A stretch of DNA of 64,000 nt from Tatumella sp. JGM91. GTDB lineage: Bacteria > Pseudomonadota > Gammaproteobacteria > Enterobacterales > Enterobacteriaceae. The stretch spans positions 27,937-91,936 of the forward strand of contig NZ_JAERJP010000016.1 of assembly GCF_018257575.1 (NCBI RefSeq), in the 5' to 3' direction. The notes beneath the pieces were generated by a model. The model ran no database searches, was not told the DNA's origin, and worked only from the letters and a program-made list of their open reading frames with translations. Position numbers and translations under genes: made by a program. This document shows positions 18,089 to 28,132 of the stretch, in pieces. Numbering within the stretch: the first letter of the stretch is position 1; every line of letters starts with the position of its first letter.

Positions 18089-18124
18089 GTCCGGGCAATA
18101 GAGAGTCGCGCTATTCTGCCCGGA
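18089..18124 (+). other. hairpin between major pilin and chaperone genes
   Basis: TCCGGGCAATAG and CTATTCTGCCCGGA pair over 12 bp with a two-base bulge and a loop of about 9 nt, within the 212-bp gap 18018-18229. No U-run follows, so it looks more like an mRNA-stabilising or processing hairpin than a terminator. Such structures help keep pilin mRNA more abundant than distal genes in other fimbrial operons. A second short palindrome (TTCCCGGGA) lies near 18145. Confidence 0.6.
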
Positions 18125-18229
18125 TAATATTAACCACTGTAGGTTCCCGGGATCCGGTGATCTTAAAACATCCCCGGGAATACCAGTGTCTTAAATATTT
18201 TTCATAACCTCCCATAAAGGAAATAAGTA

Positions 18230-18955
18230 ATGAATATTAATGTTAAAAACCATGGGGTAAGGAGTATATTAAAAGGAATTTTTGGTGCACTACTGTTTAG
18301 CGCAATGTTACCCGCTGCCTCTCTGGCTGCTGGCGGGGTCTCATTAGGTGCCACGCGGGTGATTTATGATCAATCAGATAAGCAGACTTCATTGGCTATT
18401 TTGAATAGCGATCAAAAAAGCCGCTATCTGGTCCAGTCATGGGTTGAGGATAAAAATGAGAAAAAAACATCTGATTTTATTATCACGCCGCCACTATTCG
18501 TGATTGATACAAAAAGTGAAAATACAATAAGAATAATAAATGTTAATGATAGTCTGCCGAAAGACAGAGAATCTGTTTACTGGCTGAATGTGAAAGCAAT
18601 CCCTGAAGTCAGTAAAGACAGTGTTGACGGGAAGAATGTATTACAGCTGGCTATCCTGACCAGGATAAAATTGTTTGTTCGTCCATCGACACTCACTATG
18701 GCTTCTTCTCAGGCTCCGGGAAAAATAAGTTATACCCTGCAGGGTAACCAGATGATTATCAGTAATCCGACACCTTACTTCGTTAACATGGTTAATGTCT
18801 CTCTTGGTGGAAAAAAACTCGATGCCATTATGGCCTCTCCGATGGATAAAACAGTAGTGAAAATTCCGGGCGGAGTGACCGGTGAGCTGAGATTTAGTGC
18901 AATTAGTGATTTTGGTGCTGTGTCTCCAGTGACAACAGTAACACCCGGAAAATAA
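18230..18955 (+). CDS. periplasmic fimbrial chaperone (PapD family)
   Basis: A 241-residue protein with a long signal peptide (about 1-33). Its two Ig-like domains show the PapD-family landmarks: GVSLGATRVIYDQSDKQTSLAILN with the conserved Arg, YWLNVKAIPEV, and the G1-strand LQLAILTRIKLFVRP. It binds pilin subunits by donor-strand complementation and carries them to the usher. It is the second gene of the operon, 34 bp before the usher. Confidence 0.95.
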   Translation: MNINVKNHGVRSILKGIFGALLFSAMLPAASLAAGGVSLGATRVIYDQSDKQTSLAILNSDQKSRYLVQSWVEDKNEKKTSDFIITPPLFVIDTKSENTIRIINVNDSLPKDRESVYWLNVKAIPEVSKDSVDGKNVLQLAILTRIKLFVRPSTLTMASSQAPGKISYTLQGNQMIISNPTPYFVNMVNVSLGGKKLDAIMASPMDKTVVKIPGGVTGELRFSAISDFGAVSPVTTVTPGK

Positions 18956-18989
18956 TAGTATCCGATGACTGATATCCAGAGCATTGATA

Positions 18990-21596
18990 ATGAAAAGAAT
19001 AAAAAGCAAACAGACGAAGATAAAAACGCCTGGGTTAAATATCATTACAGCCATGTTACTGGCAACACCATTATTCAGTCATGCGGAAGCTTACTTTAAT
19101 ACGCAATTCCTGGGTGATGATGCCAGTGCAGTTGCTGATATTACCCGATTTATTGACTCCGGGTCTTCTGTACCTCCGGGAACCTATACTGTTGATGTTT
19201 ATCTGAATGATAATTTTGTCGCTACCCGCGATATTAATTTTGTCTATGCGGATAAGTCGAAGACTGATAATGAAAAAGAAAAGAAAGGTTTACTGCCTTG
19301 TCTGAATGAAGCATGGTTAGTAAAGTTCGGTGTACTTTTTAATGAAGAAGCACTGAAAAAAGATAATGCAGGGAAGCAATGTCTTTTTATTACCAATGTT
19401 ATACCTTCGGCATCAACGGAGTTTGATGTTAAAAAACTCAGACTGAATGTTAATGTTCCTCAGGCTTTTCTTAAAGGGACAGAACGAGGTTATATCCCTC
19501 CCGATGAATGGGATGAAGGGATCAATGCCCTGCTGTTTAATTATAATTTTAGCGGTGATCACAGCTCTTACGGGGACTCCTATTTTCTTAGCCTGACCAG
19601 CGGGGCTAACCTCGGAGCATGGCGCCTGAGAAATAATGGTTCATGGAGCCGTAACACATCATCCAGTGGGAGTACTTCCCAATGGAACAATATCAACACT
19701 TACCTTGAACGGGATGTAATCCCTCTCAAAGGGCAGTTTGTGGCTGGTGACAGTACTTCGGGGAATGACGTTTTTGACAGTAATTCATTCCGCGGTATCA
19801 GGCTCTATTCATCAGACAGCATGTACCCTGACTCAATGCAAGGCTATGCACCGACAGTGCGCGGAGTAGCGAAGACGAACGCCAGGGTTGTTGTCAGACA
19901 GAACGGGTATATTGTTTATCAGACGTATGTCCCCCCGGGGCCTTTTGAGCTGACGGATATTAACCCGCAGATGACCAACGGTAACCTTGAGGTCACGGTA
20001 GAAGAAAAAGACGGGTCAATACAAAAATATGTACAGCCATATTCGACGGTTCCGGTATTACAACGAGAAGGCCGGGCGAAATATGATGTAGTCATTGGCC
20101 GTTTCCGTAGCGGAATTAATGATCAGGATAATCCTTTCTATAGCCAGGCAACGCTGCTCTATGGATTATCTGACGGGTATACTCTGTATGGCGGAAGCCA
20201 GATGAGTAATCATTATAAATCCTATGCACTGGGTCTGGGTATTAATATCGGTGAATGGGGAGCGACGTCATTTGACTTTACCCAGTCAGATACCACGCTG
20301 AGCGATGGCAGTAAAAAAAGTGGTCAGTCACTGCGTTTTTTATATGCCAAATCTCTGGAGACTTTCGGGACCACAGTCCAGTTATTAGGTTACCGGTATT
20401 CCACACGGGGTTTTTATACTCTGAGTGATTCGGCCTATAAATATATGTCAGGTTACGATTATTCTTCAATGATTGATAATCCGGATGGGAAAACAAATGT
20501 GCTTTCCGGGTACTACAACCTCAGGAATACCCGAAAAGGGAATCTTCAGTTAAATATTACTCAGCGGCTGGGTGATTATGGGTCTTTGTATGTTACCGGC
20601 TCGGAACAGACCTATTGGAACACAGGGTCTAAAGACCGTTATTATCAGGCCGGATATACCTCTGGCTGGAGAGGTATTTCTTATACGGTCGCCTGGTCTT
20701 ATAACCAGGTTCGGGATATGAACACCAGTGAACGGATGCTGTCATTCAATCTCTCGGTACCGTTATCACTGTTCAGTGCAGGGAACTCGTATAAAGCCCG
20801 GCCGATTGACAGTATGTTCGCTACGTTCAGTGCTAACCATAGTACTGAAGGCGGCACAGTCTGGAATACCGGGTTAAGCGGTACTGCTCTGGCCGACCGG
20901 AATCTGAGTTATGGTATCAGCCAGGGACACAGCGGACGAAACGGTGCGTCAGGTGCGCTGAATGCCAGTTACCGGGGAACCTACGGTACATCAAACCTGG
21001 GGTATAACTACAGTAGTACATACCATAGCCTGAATTACGGACTCTCCGGCGGGGTCATTGTTCACCGTAACGGAATTACTTTCGGCCAGCCTTTAGGCAC
21101 CACCAATGTTCTGATTAAAGCTGCCGGGGCCGATAATGTGAAAGTACAGAATCAGACCGGTGTAAAAACCGACTGGCGTGGCTATACCTATCTGCCATAT
21201 GCCACGGCTTACCGGAATAACCGTATTGCACTGGATACTAATTCACTGGATGACCATACCGATATTCAGGATAACGTCCGGAATGTTATACCGACACAAG
21301 GCGCTATCGTCAGGGCTGACTTTATTGCCACCCGCGGTTATCAGGCTCTGTTTAATATTGTCCGGCCGAATGGTTCTCCGGTGCCGTTCGGATCTATGGT
21401 GACTGAGTCCGAAGGTGATGCTTCCGGAATCATTAGTGATAACGGCCAGGTTTATTTAAATGGTCTGAATGAGCAGGGGAAATTAACTATTAAATGGGGA
21501 GCAGCGAAGAATGAAAGTTGTACAGTTAAATATGCCCTCTCTGCTCAGGATACGGCGAAAAGGATTATCCGCCGTCATTTTAATTGTGCCCAATAA
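18990..21596 (+). CDS. outer-membrane fimbrial usher (FimD/PapC family)
   Basis: An 868-residue usher assembling pilins across the outer membrane. It has a signal peptide to about residue 35, the N-terminal substrate-binding domain (YFNTQFLGDDASAVADITRF ... PGTYTVDVYLN), a 24-strand barrel with plug domain, and C-terminal domains ending with the paired cysteines in ESCTVKYALSAQ ... HFNCAQ. The length is within the family range (800-880). ATG at 18990 was preferred to a TTG two codons upstream. No frameshift is seen, so the assembly machinery looks intact. Confidence 0.96.
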   Translation: MKRIKSKQTKIKTPGLNIITAMLLATPLFSHAEAYFNTQFLGDDASAVADITRFIDSGSSVPPGTYTVDVYLNDNFVATRDINFVYADKSKTDNEKEKKGLLPCLNEAWLVKFGVLFNEEALKKDNAGKQCLFITNVIPSASTEFDVKKLRLNVNVPQAFLKGTERGYIPPDEWDEGINALLFNYNFSGDHSSYGDSYFLSLTSGANLGAWRLRNNGSWSRNTSSSGSTSQWNNINTYLERDVIPLKGQFVAGDSTSGNDVFDSNSFRGIRLYSSDSMYPDSMQGYAPTVRGVAKTNARVVVRQNGYIVYQTYVPPGPFELTDINPQMTNGNLEVTVEEKDGSIQKYVQPYSTVPVLQREGRAKYDVVIGRFRSGINDQDNPFYSQATLLYGLSDGYTLYGGSQMSNHYKSYALGLGINIGEWGATSFDFTQSDTTLSDGSKKSGQSLRFLYAKSLETFGTTVQLLGYRYSTRGFYTLSDSAYKYMSGYDYSSMIDNPDGKTNVLSGYYNLRNTRKGNLQLNITQRLGDYGSLYVTGSEQTYWNTGSKDRYYQAGYTSGWRGISYTVAWSYNQVRDMNTSERMLSFNLSVPLSLFSAGNSYKARPIDSMFATFSANHSTEGGTVWNTGLSGTALADRNLSYGISQGHSGRNGASGALNASYRGTYGTSNLGYNYSSTYHSLNYGLSGGVIVHRNGITFGQPLGTTNVLIKAAGADNVKVQNQTGVKTDWRGYTYLPYATAYRNNRIALDTNSLDDHTDIQDNVRNVIPTQGAIVRADFIATRGYQALFNIVRPNGSPVPFGSMVTESEGDASGIISDNGQVYLNGLNEQGKLTIKWGAAKNESCTVKYALSAQDTAKRIIRRHFNCAQ

Positions 21597-21611
21597 ATTC
21601 AGGAGAAAGTT

Positions 21612-22493
21612 ATGTTCAGATATAAATGGATAATTTTTTTATTACCTCTGTTTTGGATGCAGGGAGCAATGAGTATGATCCGAGTGGATGCCTTTAGCTG
21701 GTCGATAGGACCGAATGGTATTGTGATTAATAATTCATCGGCAACTGTAACCTATCCCGGAGCTTTATGTTTCGGAGCTTCGGCTTGTGGTATTTCTCTG
21801 GGGATGCAAATTACCGATAATAATATCGGCTCAATAAAATTCATTATATTAGGCCAGGGATCGCCTTCGGCATTTGGTTCGGAGCAGGCGGTAGCATTTA
21901 TTAATGGTCTGTCAGGAAAAACCATTAGCGGTACCGCCGGGTTAGCAAAACCAGGGATAACAGTTAATGCATGTCTTTTTCAGTATCAGAAGACATCATC
22001 TTCTGAAAGTCATGATCGCCTGCCCGGTGTCTGCTCAGGTGGTTATGTTCCTCCGGTGCCGGTGCCCGGAAGTTGCGATCTGAGCCTGAATAACAGTGTG
22101 ATGGATTTTGGTGATATTTCCTCGGCAGCCCTTTACAGTGCCGGTGCCGGCGGAAAACCGTCAGGCGTCACAGTCCAGCAGCGCACCCTGAATATCAGCT
22201 GTACGCCGGCAACAACAGGACTGGCGTATCTGCGTATGACCACGGATTCTGCTTCAGGAAATATGCTGGTTTCTTCCAATAAAGATGTCGGTTTTTTAGT
22301 CAGTGCCGGGGCAAATGATCCTGCGGTTCAGCCACTGACACCGAATGCATTATCGGGAGGATATGAACTCACACTGGACAGTACTGGTCAGGCGAGTATC
22401 CCGATTAAGGCGATCCCGGTGAATGTCACCGGTAATAAGCCAGTTGCCGGCACCTTCAGCAGTCATGCTCTGCTCAATATCTCGTGGAACTAG
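21612..22493 (+). CDS. two-domain fimbrial tip protein / putative adhesin
   Basis: A 293-residue exported protein with a good ribosome site (AGGAGA) 15 bp after the usher. Signal peptide about 1-22. An N-terminal domain (about 23-142) has four Cys (53, 59, 121, 141) and no family I recognise. A Pro/Gly linker GGYVPPVPVPG (143-153) follows, then a C-terminal pilin domain with Cys155/Cys197 and the terminal ALLNISWN strand. This is the layout of tip adhesins such as FimH, though the N-terminal domain is shorter than the FimH lectin domain. Receptor unknown. Confidence 0.8.
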   Translation: MFRYKWIIFLLPLFWMQGAMSMIRVDAFSWSIGPNGIVINNSSATVTYPGALCFGASACGISLGMQITDNNIGSIKFIILGQGSPSAFGSEQAVAFINGLSGKTISGTAGLAKPGITVNACLFQYQKTSSSESHDRLPGVCSGGYVPPVPVPGSCDLSLNNSVMDFGDISSAALYSAGAGGKPSGVTVQQRTLNISCTPATTGLAYLRMTTDSASGNMLVSSNKDVGFLVSAGANDPAVQPLTPNALSGGYELTLDSTGQASIPIKAIPVNVTGNKPVAGTFSSHALLNISWN

Positions 22494-22502
22494 GATGTCG
22501 CG

Positions 22503-23036
22503 ATGAAAACATTACGACGATCTTTACCGGCGATAGCCGTCGGCTCATTGCTTTCTCTTTTTTTGTCCGGTCATTGTTTCGCGACCGGTGCCGATTTGGT
22601 ACTGCGGGGTAATGTGACAGAACAAACCTGCACCGCTTCGGCGGGAAGTCAGAACTTTTTTGTTGAGCTTGGTAGCTGGGCTACACCCACACTCAATGGT
22701 AGCGCGGGGAAAGTCTCGCCAGAAAAGCCATTCTCAATTCAGCTGGAAGGCTGCCCTGCTGTCGCTATCAGTATTATTTTTACCGGAAATATTGCTGACG
22801 GCAGCAGTAATCTGCTGGCGATTGATTCAGGGAATGACACGGCCAAAAATGTTGCCATCGAGCTCCTGAATGATGATATGAGCCGTCTGGGGTTATCTGA
22901 CGCGTCACGGACTGTGACGGCGGATGCCAGCGGTAATGCGACCTTTCATTTTTATGCCCGTTATATCAGTACCGCCAGTCAGGTTACTGCCGGGCAGGCC
23001 AATGCCAGTTCAGTCTTTACTATAAGTTATAATTAA
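22503..23036 (+). CDS. minor fimbrial subunit, type 1 family
   Basis: A 177-residue pilin with signal peptide (about 1-27, ending CFA) and the subunit signature: ADLVLRGNVTEQTCTA with the first Cys, FSIQLEGCP with the second, and the end FTISYN. It is the last gene of the fimbrial operon, 9 bp after the adhesin-like gene, and followed by a strong hairpin. It could be an adaptor between shaft and tip or a second shaft component. Confidence 0.9.
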   Translation: MKTLRRSLPAIAVGSLLSLFLSGHCFATGADLVLRGNVTEQTCTASAGSQNFFVELGSWATPTLNGSAGKVSPEKPFSIQLEGCPAVAISIIFTGNIADGSSNLLAIDSGNDTAKNVAIELLNDDMSRLGLSDASRTVTADASGNATFHFYARYISTASQVTAGQANASSVFTISYN

Positions 23037-23050
23037 TCCGGTGATTGACC

Positions 23051-23081
23051 ACTCAGGGCAATCGATACCTTTGCCCTGAGT
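23051..23081 (+). terminator. hairpin ending the fimbrial operon
   Basis: ACTCAGGGCAA and TTGCCCTGAGT form a perfect 11-bp stem with a 9-nt loop, 14 bp after the last pilin stop. The following AACTCTCTTTCC is a weak U-tract. This probably marks the right end of the island's transcription unit. Confidence 0.75.
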
Positions 23082-23174
23082 AACTCTCTTTCCTGCTGCT
23101 CACCCGCCCGCTGATCGCCACAATAAGTGCTTTAGGCTATTCTCTGCGGATGGTTAAGAAACTCAGGAAGCCTT

Positions 23175-24077
23175 ATGGACACCTCTTATGCCAGGCTGGT
23201 CACTCGTGCCGCGATTGCGGCTACCGTGCTGGCCTCGCTGTTACTGATCATGAAAACGATAGCCTGGTGGTATACCGGTTCTGTGAGTGTGCTGGCTGCG
23301 CTGGTAGATTCATTAGTTGATATCGGGGCTTCACTGACGAATCTGCTGGTCGTCCGTTATTCTCTGCAACCGGCAGATGATGACCATACCTTTGGCCATG
23401 GTAAAGCTGAATCCCTGGCGACCTTAGCCCAGAGTATGTTTATCAGTGGATCAGCCTTGTTTCTTTTCCTGACCAGTATTCAGCATTTTATTACCCCCGG
23501 AAATTTTCGGGCACCGCTGGTCGGAGTGATTGTCACGCTGATTGCTTTAGTTTCGACACTGATACTGGTGACGTTTCAGCGCCGGGTCGTCAGAAAAACA
23601 CATAGTCAGGCGATCCGCGCCGATATGCTTCACTATCAGTCCGACGTATTAATGAATGGTGCTATCCTGATTGCACTGCTGCTCAGCTGGTATGGATTTA
23701 CGGCAGCGGATGCGTTATTCGCTTTCGGGATTGGTATTTACATCCTTATTTCTGCGGTACGTATGGGCTATGAAGCCGTCCAGGCCTTACTGGACAGAGC
23801 ATTGCCGGATGAGGAAATTCAGCAGATAATCAGCATCGTTTCTCAGTGGCAGGGGGTCTGCGGCGCACATGATCTGCGAACCCGTCAGTCAGGGCCGACG
23901 AAATTTATACAATTGCATTTAGAGATGAAAGATGACCTGCCATTAGTGATGGCACATCAGCGGGCCGATCAGCTGGAAGAGGCACTGAAAGCCTGTTTTC
24001 CGGCCGCGGATGTCATTATCCATCAGGACCCTTCGTCTTCTGTCCCAGAGGAGAAAAGGGGAAAATTTATTTTTTAG
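23175..24077 (+). CDS. fieF: cation diffusion facilitator FieF (iron/zinc efflux)
   Basis: FieF is an inner-membrane antiporter exporting Fe(II) and Zn(II). It is 300 residues like the E. coli protein. The transport-site ligands D45 and D49 (LVDSLVD) and H153 and D157 (HYQSD) are all present, as is the cytoplasmic C-terminal domain ([11 protein letters not shown]). In E. coli fieF directly follows cpxP; here the fimbrial island separates them, while fieF-pfkA order is kept. Confidence 0.97.
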   Translation: MDTSYARLVTRAAIAATVLASLLLIMKTIAWWYTGSVSVLAALVDSLVDIGASLTNLLVVRYSLQPADDDHTFGHGKAESLATLAQSMFISGSALFLFLTSIQHFITPGNFRAPLVGVIVTLIALVSTLILVTFQRRVVRKTHSQAIRADMLHYQSDVLMNGAILIALLLSWYGFTAADALFAFGIGIYILISAVRMGYEAVQALLDRALPDEEIQQIISIVSQWQGVCGAHDLRTRQSGPTKFIQLHLEMKDDLPLVMAHQRADQLEEALKACFPAADVIIHQDPSSSVPEEKRGKFIF

Positions 24078-24275
24078 TTTACAGATCAAATGTTAAATTT
24101 TTTCTGTAACAGTTATGATTGCGCAACAACGGGTATTGAGTGACCTAAATCAATCCTGTCAGCTACGTTTGGTATACTATTAAGCAAGATCAGCTCTTAT
24201 TTGCAGGCGCCGGTACACAGTGACCGCGTTGACTGAAAAGATTAACCCTTAGCTTCAAACTATCCAGAGGTTGTC

Positions 24276-25238
24276 ATGATCAAAAAAATCGGTGTATTAA
24301 CCAGCGGCGGAGACTCCCCTGGTATGAATGCGGCTATCCGTGGTGTGGTCCGGACAGGATTAGGCCAGGGACTGGAAGTTTTTGGGATCTATGATGGCTA
24401 CCTCGGGCTGTATGAAGACCGGATGGTCAGTCTGGATCGTTACAGTGTTTCAGACATGATTAACCGCGGTGGTACTTTTCTGGGGTCTGCCCGTTTTCCG
24501 GAGTTTCGTGAAGAGGCTACCCGGCAAATTGCTATCGAAAATATGAAAAAACGCGGACTGGATGCGCTGGTGGTTATCGGCGGTGATGGTTCTTATATGG
24601 GCGCTAAGCGGCTGACAGAAATGGGATTTCCCTGTATAGGGTTGCCGGGAACCATTGATAACGATGTTGCCGGTACCGATTATACTATCGGTTATCATAC
24701 TGCTCTGGAAACGGTGGTAGAAGCTATCGACAGATTACGTGATACCTCATCTTCTCACCAGCGTATTTCTATTGTTGAAGTGATGGGCCGGCACTGTGGT
24801 GACCTGACCTTGTCGGCAGCTATTGCCGGAGGTTGTGAGTTTTTTGTGGTACCGGAAATCCCTTATACCCGCGAAGAGCTGGTCGAGGAAATTAAAGCCG
24901 GCATTGCGAAAGGTAAGAAACACGCGATTGTCGCTATTACTGAACTTATCTGTGATGCCAGCGAACTGGCACGGTATATCGAAAAAGAGACCGGCCGTGA
25001 AACCCGTGCGACAGTGCTGGGACATATTCAGCGCGGCGGAGCACCTTGTGCTTATGACCGTATACTCGCATCCCGTATGGGGACCTATGCTATTGATCTG
25101 TTATTACAGGGATATGGCGGACGCTGTGTCGGTGTACAGAACGAAAAAATGGTTCACCACGATATTATTGATGCCATAGAAAATATGAAGCGTCCGTTCC
25201 GTCGTGACATGCTTGATACCGCGAAAAGGCTGTATTAA
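24276..25238 (+). CDS. pfkA: 6-phosphofructokinase I
   Basis: PfkA phosphorylates fructose-6-phosphate with ATP in glycolysis. It is 320 residues, identical in length to E. coli. ATP-site [13 protein letters not shown], the [13 protein letters not shown] motif and [14 protein letters not shown] with the catalytic D128 are intact. The 198-bp region before it holds a TATACT-like -10 near 24174, and the gene stands as its own unit. Confidence 0.98.
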   Translation: MIKKIGVLTSGGDSPGMNAAIRGVVRTGLGQGLEVFGIYDGYLGLYEDRMVSLDRYSVSDMINRGGTFLGSARFPEFREEATRQIAIENMKKRGLDALVVIGGDGSYMGAKRLTEMGFPCIGLPGTIDNDVAGTDYTIGYHTALETVVEAIDRLRDTSSSHQRISIVEVMGRHCGDLTLSAAIAGGCEFFVVPEIPYTREELVEEIKAGIAKGKKHAIVAITELICDASELARYIEKETGRETRATVLGHIQRGGAPCAYDRILASRMGTYAIDLLLQGYGGRCVGVQNEKMVHHDIIDAIENMKRPFRRDMLDTAKRLY

Positions 25239-25247
25239 CCGCTTTGC

Positions 25248-25272
25248 CTGCCGGAGGAAGTTCTGCCGGCAG
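25248..25272 (+). terminator. hairpin after pfkA
   Basis: CTGCCGG (25248-25254) and CCGGCAG (25266-25272) can pair 10 bp after the pfkA stop. No clean U-run follows, so this is only a probable terminator. Confidence 0.5.
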
Positions 25273-25384
25273 CTCTCCCCCGATCTCTCGTTTATTCATT
25301 TGTGATATAAAAACGACCTTTTAGTTCTTTAAGTTATTTTGATGATTATGCCAACCTGTTGCTCTATAACACAGGGGGCATAAT

Positions 25385-26374
25385 ATGAAAAAGTGGCATG
25401 TTGGATTAGCTTTGCTGATGGTATCCGGCAGTACGCTGGCGAAAGATATTCAATTACTGAATGTCTCTTATGATCCGACCAGAGAATTTTACGAACAATA
25501 TAACAAAGCCTTTAGTGCGCATTACAAGCAGGAAACCGGTGATAATGTGATTATTCGTCAGTCACATGGTGGTTCCGGCAAACAGGCGACTTCCGTGATT
25601 AACGGCATCCGGGCAGATGTGGTCACGCTGGCACTGGAGTCGGATGTCGATGCTATTGCTAACAGCGGACGGATTAATCCGGGCTGGATCAAGAAATTAC
25701 CGGATAATTCTGCCCCCTATACCTCTACGATCGTGTTCCTGGTACGTAAAGGAAACCCCAAAAATATTCATGACTGGAATGATCTGATCAAGCCAGGTGT
25801 TTCCGTGATCACCCCTAACCCTAAAACATCCGGCGGGGCCCGCTGGAACTATCTTGCTGCCTGGGGTTATGCCCTTGACCATAACGACGGTTCTCCGCAA
25901 AAAGCTCAGGATTTCGTCAAAGCGTTATTTAAAAACGTTACTGTGCAGGATTCCGGAGCCCGTGGCGCGACCAATACTTTTGCCGAACGTGGTATCGGTG
26001 ATGTACTGATTGCCTGGGAAAATGAAGCTTATCTGGCAAAAAACAAACTCAAAGATCAGCAATTTGAAATTATCACACCGAGTGAGTCCATCCTTGCTGA
26101 ACCTACCGTCGCCGTTGTCGATAAAGTTGTGGATGAGCGTGGCACCCGTCAGGTCGCTGAAGATTACCTGAAGTATTTGTATTCACCGGAAGGACAGAAG
26201 ATCGCGGCGGAAAATTATTATCGCCCGCGTGATCCGGCGGTAGCTAAGGAATTTGCTAATGAATTTAAACCGGTTAAATTATTTACTATTGATAATAAAT
26301 TCGGTGGCTGGACGGCGGCACAGAAAACACACTTCAGCGACGGTGGCACCTACGATCAGATAATGAAACCATAA
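25385..26374 (+). CDS. sbp: periplasmic sulfate-binding protein
   Basis: Sbp delivers sulfate to the CysTWA ABC transporter. At 329 residues it equals E. coli Sbp. It has a signal peptide (about 1-19, ending TLA), the conserved [13 protein letters not shown] opening and the sulfate-site segment [12 protein letters not shown], plus [15 protein letters not shown]. It is monocistronic-looking between pfkA and cdh, as in E. coli. Confidence 0.97.
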   Translation: MKKWHVGLALLMVSGSTLAKDIQLLNVSYDPTREFYEQYNKAFSAHYKQETGDNVIIRQSHGGSGKQATSVINGIRADVVTLALESDVDAIANSGRINPGWIKKLPDNSAPYTSTIVFLVRKGNPKNIHDWNDLIKPGVSVITPNPKTSGGARWNYLAAWGYALDHNDGSPQKAQDFVKALFKNVTVQDSGARGATNTFAERGIGDVLIAWENEAYLAKNKLKDQQFEIITPSESILAEPTVAVVDKVVDERGTRQVAEDYLKYLYSPEGQKIAAENYYRPRDPAVAKEFANEFKPVKLFTIDNKFGGWTAAQKTHFSDGGTYDQIMKP

Positions 26375-26445
26375 TTATCCCGGATGACTTTCCCCCTGAT
26401 TAAAGTAACATGAAGGTCTGGTTAAACAGGGGGATGGAAGGGTTT

Positions 26446-27216
26446 ATGGTATCTGCAGGTAAAGTAAAACTTTGGCTGGCAGTGGTGTGCGTTATTATCC
26501 TGCTGGTGGTCTTCTTGCTGGCACCGCGGCTTCATGATCATTCTGACGTTCTGTGGAAGTTTGTCAGCCAGCAGTGTGTGCCGGAGATGGAAAAGAATCA
26601 TCGTCCGGCACCCTGTGAAAAAGTCGACCTGGCCGCGGGATATGTTTTATTTAAAGACAGGGTGGGTCCGCTACAGTATCTGTTAATGCCAGTGGCAAAA
26701 ATATCAGGTATCGAAAGCCCCCGGTTGCTTGATAGCCAGACTGCTAATTTCTTCTCTCTTGCATGGCATGAACGGCATCTGCTGTCAGAAAAAAATCAGT
26801 CACCGGTGCAAGACAGCGATCTGGCGATGACCATCAATTCAGCCTCGGGCCGGACACAAAATCAATTACATATACATATGTCCTGCCTTCGTCCGGATAT
26901 TGCCCGACAGATGGCAGGATTAACGCCTGATTTATCATCACACTGGCAGCAATATACCCTGAGGTCACATCCTTACTTAATCCGGACGCTGACACCAGAG
27001 GAACTGGATCAACAGAGTGTATTTATACGGGTCGCACAGGAAATTCCGGGCGCGGCTGAACACATGGGAGATTATGGTCTTGCTCTGACAGAATTACCCG
27101 ATGGTCAGCTGGTATTACTGGCTCTCAGAAAACAATTATTGACAGGGAATACAGGCTCTGCCGAGGAATTACAGGATCATCAGTGTGAAATACTGAAGAA
27201 AAATAACGGCGCATGA
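26446..27216 (+). CDS. cdh: CDP-diacylglycerol pyrophosphatase
   Basis: Cdh hydrolyses CDP-diacylglycerol to phosphatidate and CMP at the inner membrane. The start at 26446 was chosen because GGAAGGG lies just before it. Upstream ATGs at 26410 and 26434 lack well-spaced sites and would lengthen the protein beyond the family's about 250 residues (here 256). An N-terminal membrane helix is followed by the HIT-like domain with QLHIHMSCLRPD (the His motif). Its TGA stop lies in the loop of a terminator hairpin. Confidence 0.9.
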   Translation: MVSAGKVKLWLAVVCVIILLVVFLLAPRLHDHSDVLWKFVSQQCVPEMEKNHRPAPCEKVDLAAGYVLFKDRVGPLQYLLMPVAKISGIESPRLLDSQTANFFSLAWHERHLLSEKNQSPVQDSDLAMTINSASGRTQNQLHIHMSCLRPDIARQMAGLTPDLSSHWQQYTLRSHPYLIRTLTPEELDQQSVFIRVAQEIPGAAEHMGDYGLALTELPDGQLVLLALRKQLLTGNTGSAEELQDHQCEILKKNNGA

Positions 27217-27226
27217 TGCGCCGTTA
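27199..27226. terminator. bidirectional terminator overlapping the cdh stop
   Basis: TAACGGCGCA-TGA-TGCGCCGTTA is a perfect 10-bp stem. On the - strand it is followed by U-rich sequence (complement of GAAGAAAAA), making a strong terminator for tpiA. On the + strand it ends cdh. The three loop bases are exactly the cdh stop codon (27214-27216). Confidence 0.85.
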
Positions 27227-27241
27227 TTCAGCAATGAGAGA

Positions 27242-28012
27242 TTATCCTGCTTTTTTAGCGGCGGCTGCGGCATTGACGATAGCAGCAAAAGCATCCGCTT
27301 TCAGAGATGCTCCGCCTACCAGCGCACCATCGATATCTGGCTGAGTAAATAATTCTGCCGCATTCTTATCATTCACCGATCCGCCGTACTGAATGATGAC
27401 TTGCCCGGCGATTGCCGCATCTTTTTTGGCGATATGCTGGCGGATAAATTTATGCACTGCCTGCGCCTGCGCCGGGGTTGCTGATTTTCCGGTACCAATT
27501 GCCCAGACGGGTTCATAGGCAATCACCGTATCTCTGAAGGCTTCAGCGCCCAGGGTATTAAGCACAGCATCTATCTGGCGGGCACAAACCTCTTCTGTTT
27601 TACCGGCTTCATTTTCGGCGTCGGTTTCACCGATACAAAGCACCGGAGTCAGCCCTGTCTGCTTTAATACTGCAAATTTCTTAGCGATAAGCTCGTCACT
27701 TTCTTTATGATAGGTACGACGCTCTGAGTGGCCGATAATAATATATTTTGCACCGATATCTTTGAGCATATCGGCAGAGACTTCACCGGTGAAAGCGCCT
27801 GAAAGATTGATATCAACGTTTTGCGCGCCGAGAGCAATATGACTTCCGGAGATTGCATGTCTGGCCTGATCGAGATAAATCACCGGCGGGGCAATTGCCA
27901 CACCACAACCTTCAATACCAGATAATGCTTTACGCAGACCAGCAATCAGTTCGCCAGTCATATGTTTACTACCATTCAGCTTCCAGTTGCCCATAACTAA
28001 TGGATGTCGCAT
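27242..28012 (-). CDS. tpiA: triosephosphate isomerase
   Basis: TpiA interconverts dihydroxyacetone phosphate and glyceraldehyde-3-phosphate. The start at 28012 gives [14 protein letters not shown] and 256 residues, with GGAGG five bases upstream. The frame is open further upstream but without family similarity. Catalytic residues are visible: K11, His in IIGHSERR, and Glu in [13 protein letters not shown]. It is monocistronic with a strong terminator shared with cdh. Confidence 0.98.
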   Translation of the reverse strand: MRHPLVMGNWKLNGSKHMTGELIAGLRKALSGIEGCGVAIAPPVIYLDQARHAISGSHIALGAQNVDINLSGAFTGEVSADMLKDIGAKYIIIGHSERRTYHKESDELIAKKFAVLKQTGLTPVLCIGETDAENEAGKTEEVCARQIDAVLNTLGAEAFRDTVIAYEPVWAIGTGKSATPAQAQAVHKFIRQHIAKKDAAIAGQVIIQYGGSVNDKNAAELFTQPDIDGALVGGASLKADAFAAIVNAAAAAKKAG

Positions 28013-28132
28013 CATATCCTCCGCGTTACGCGATTCATTGAATACTACTGCCGGCAGGCAATAGTGTCTGTGAAACATTATAAGTCTCAAAAGCACTTAC
28101 TGCTTTGTTTTTCGTCATGAAACATAAGCAAA

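Noticed and set aside
15314..23174. target-site duplications or integrase marks at the island ends
   Set aside because: I compared both junctions and saw no convincing direct repeats, tRNA or integrase, so the insertion mechanism is not visible.
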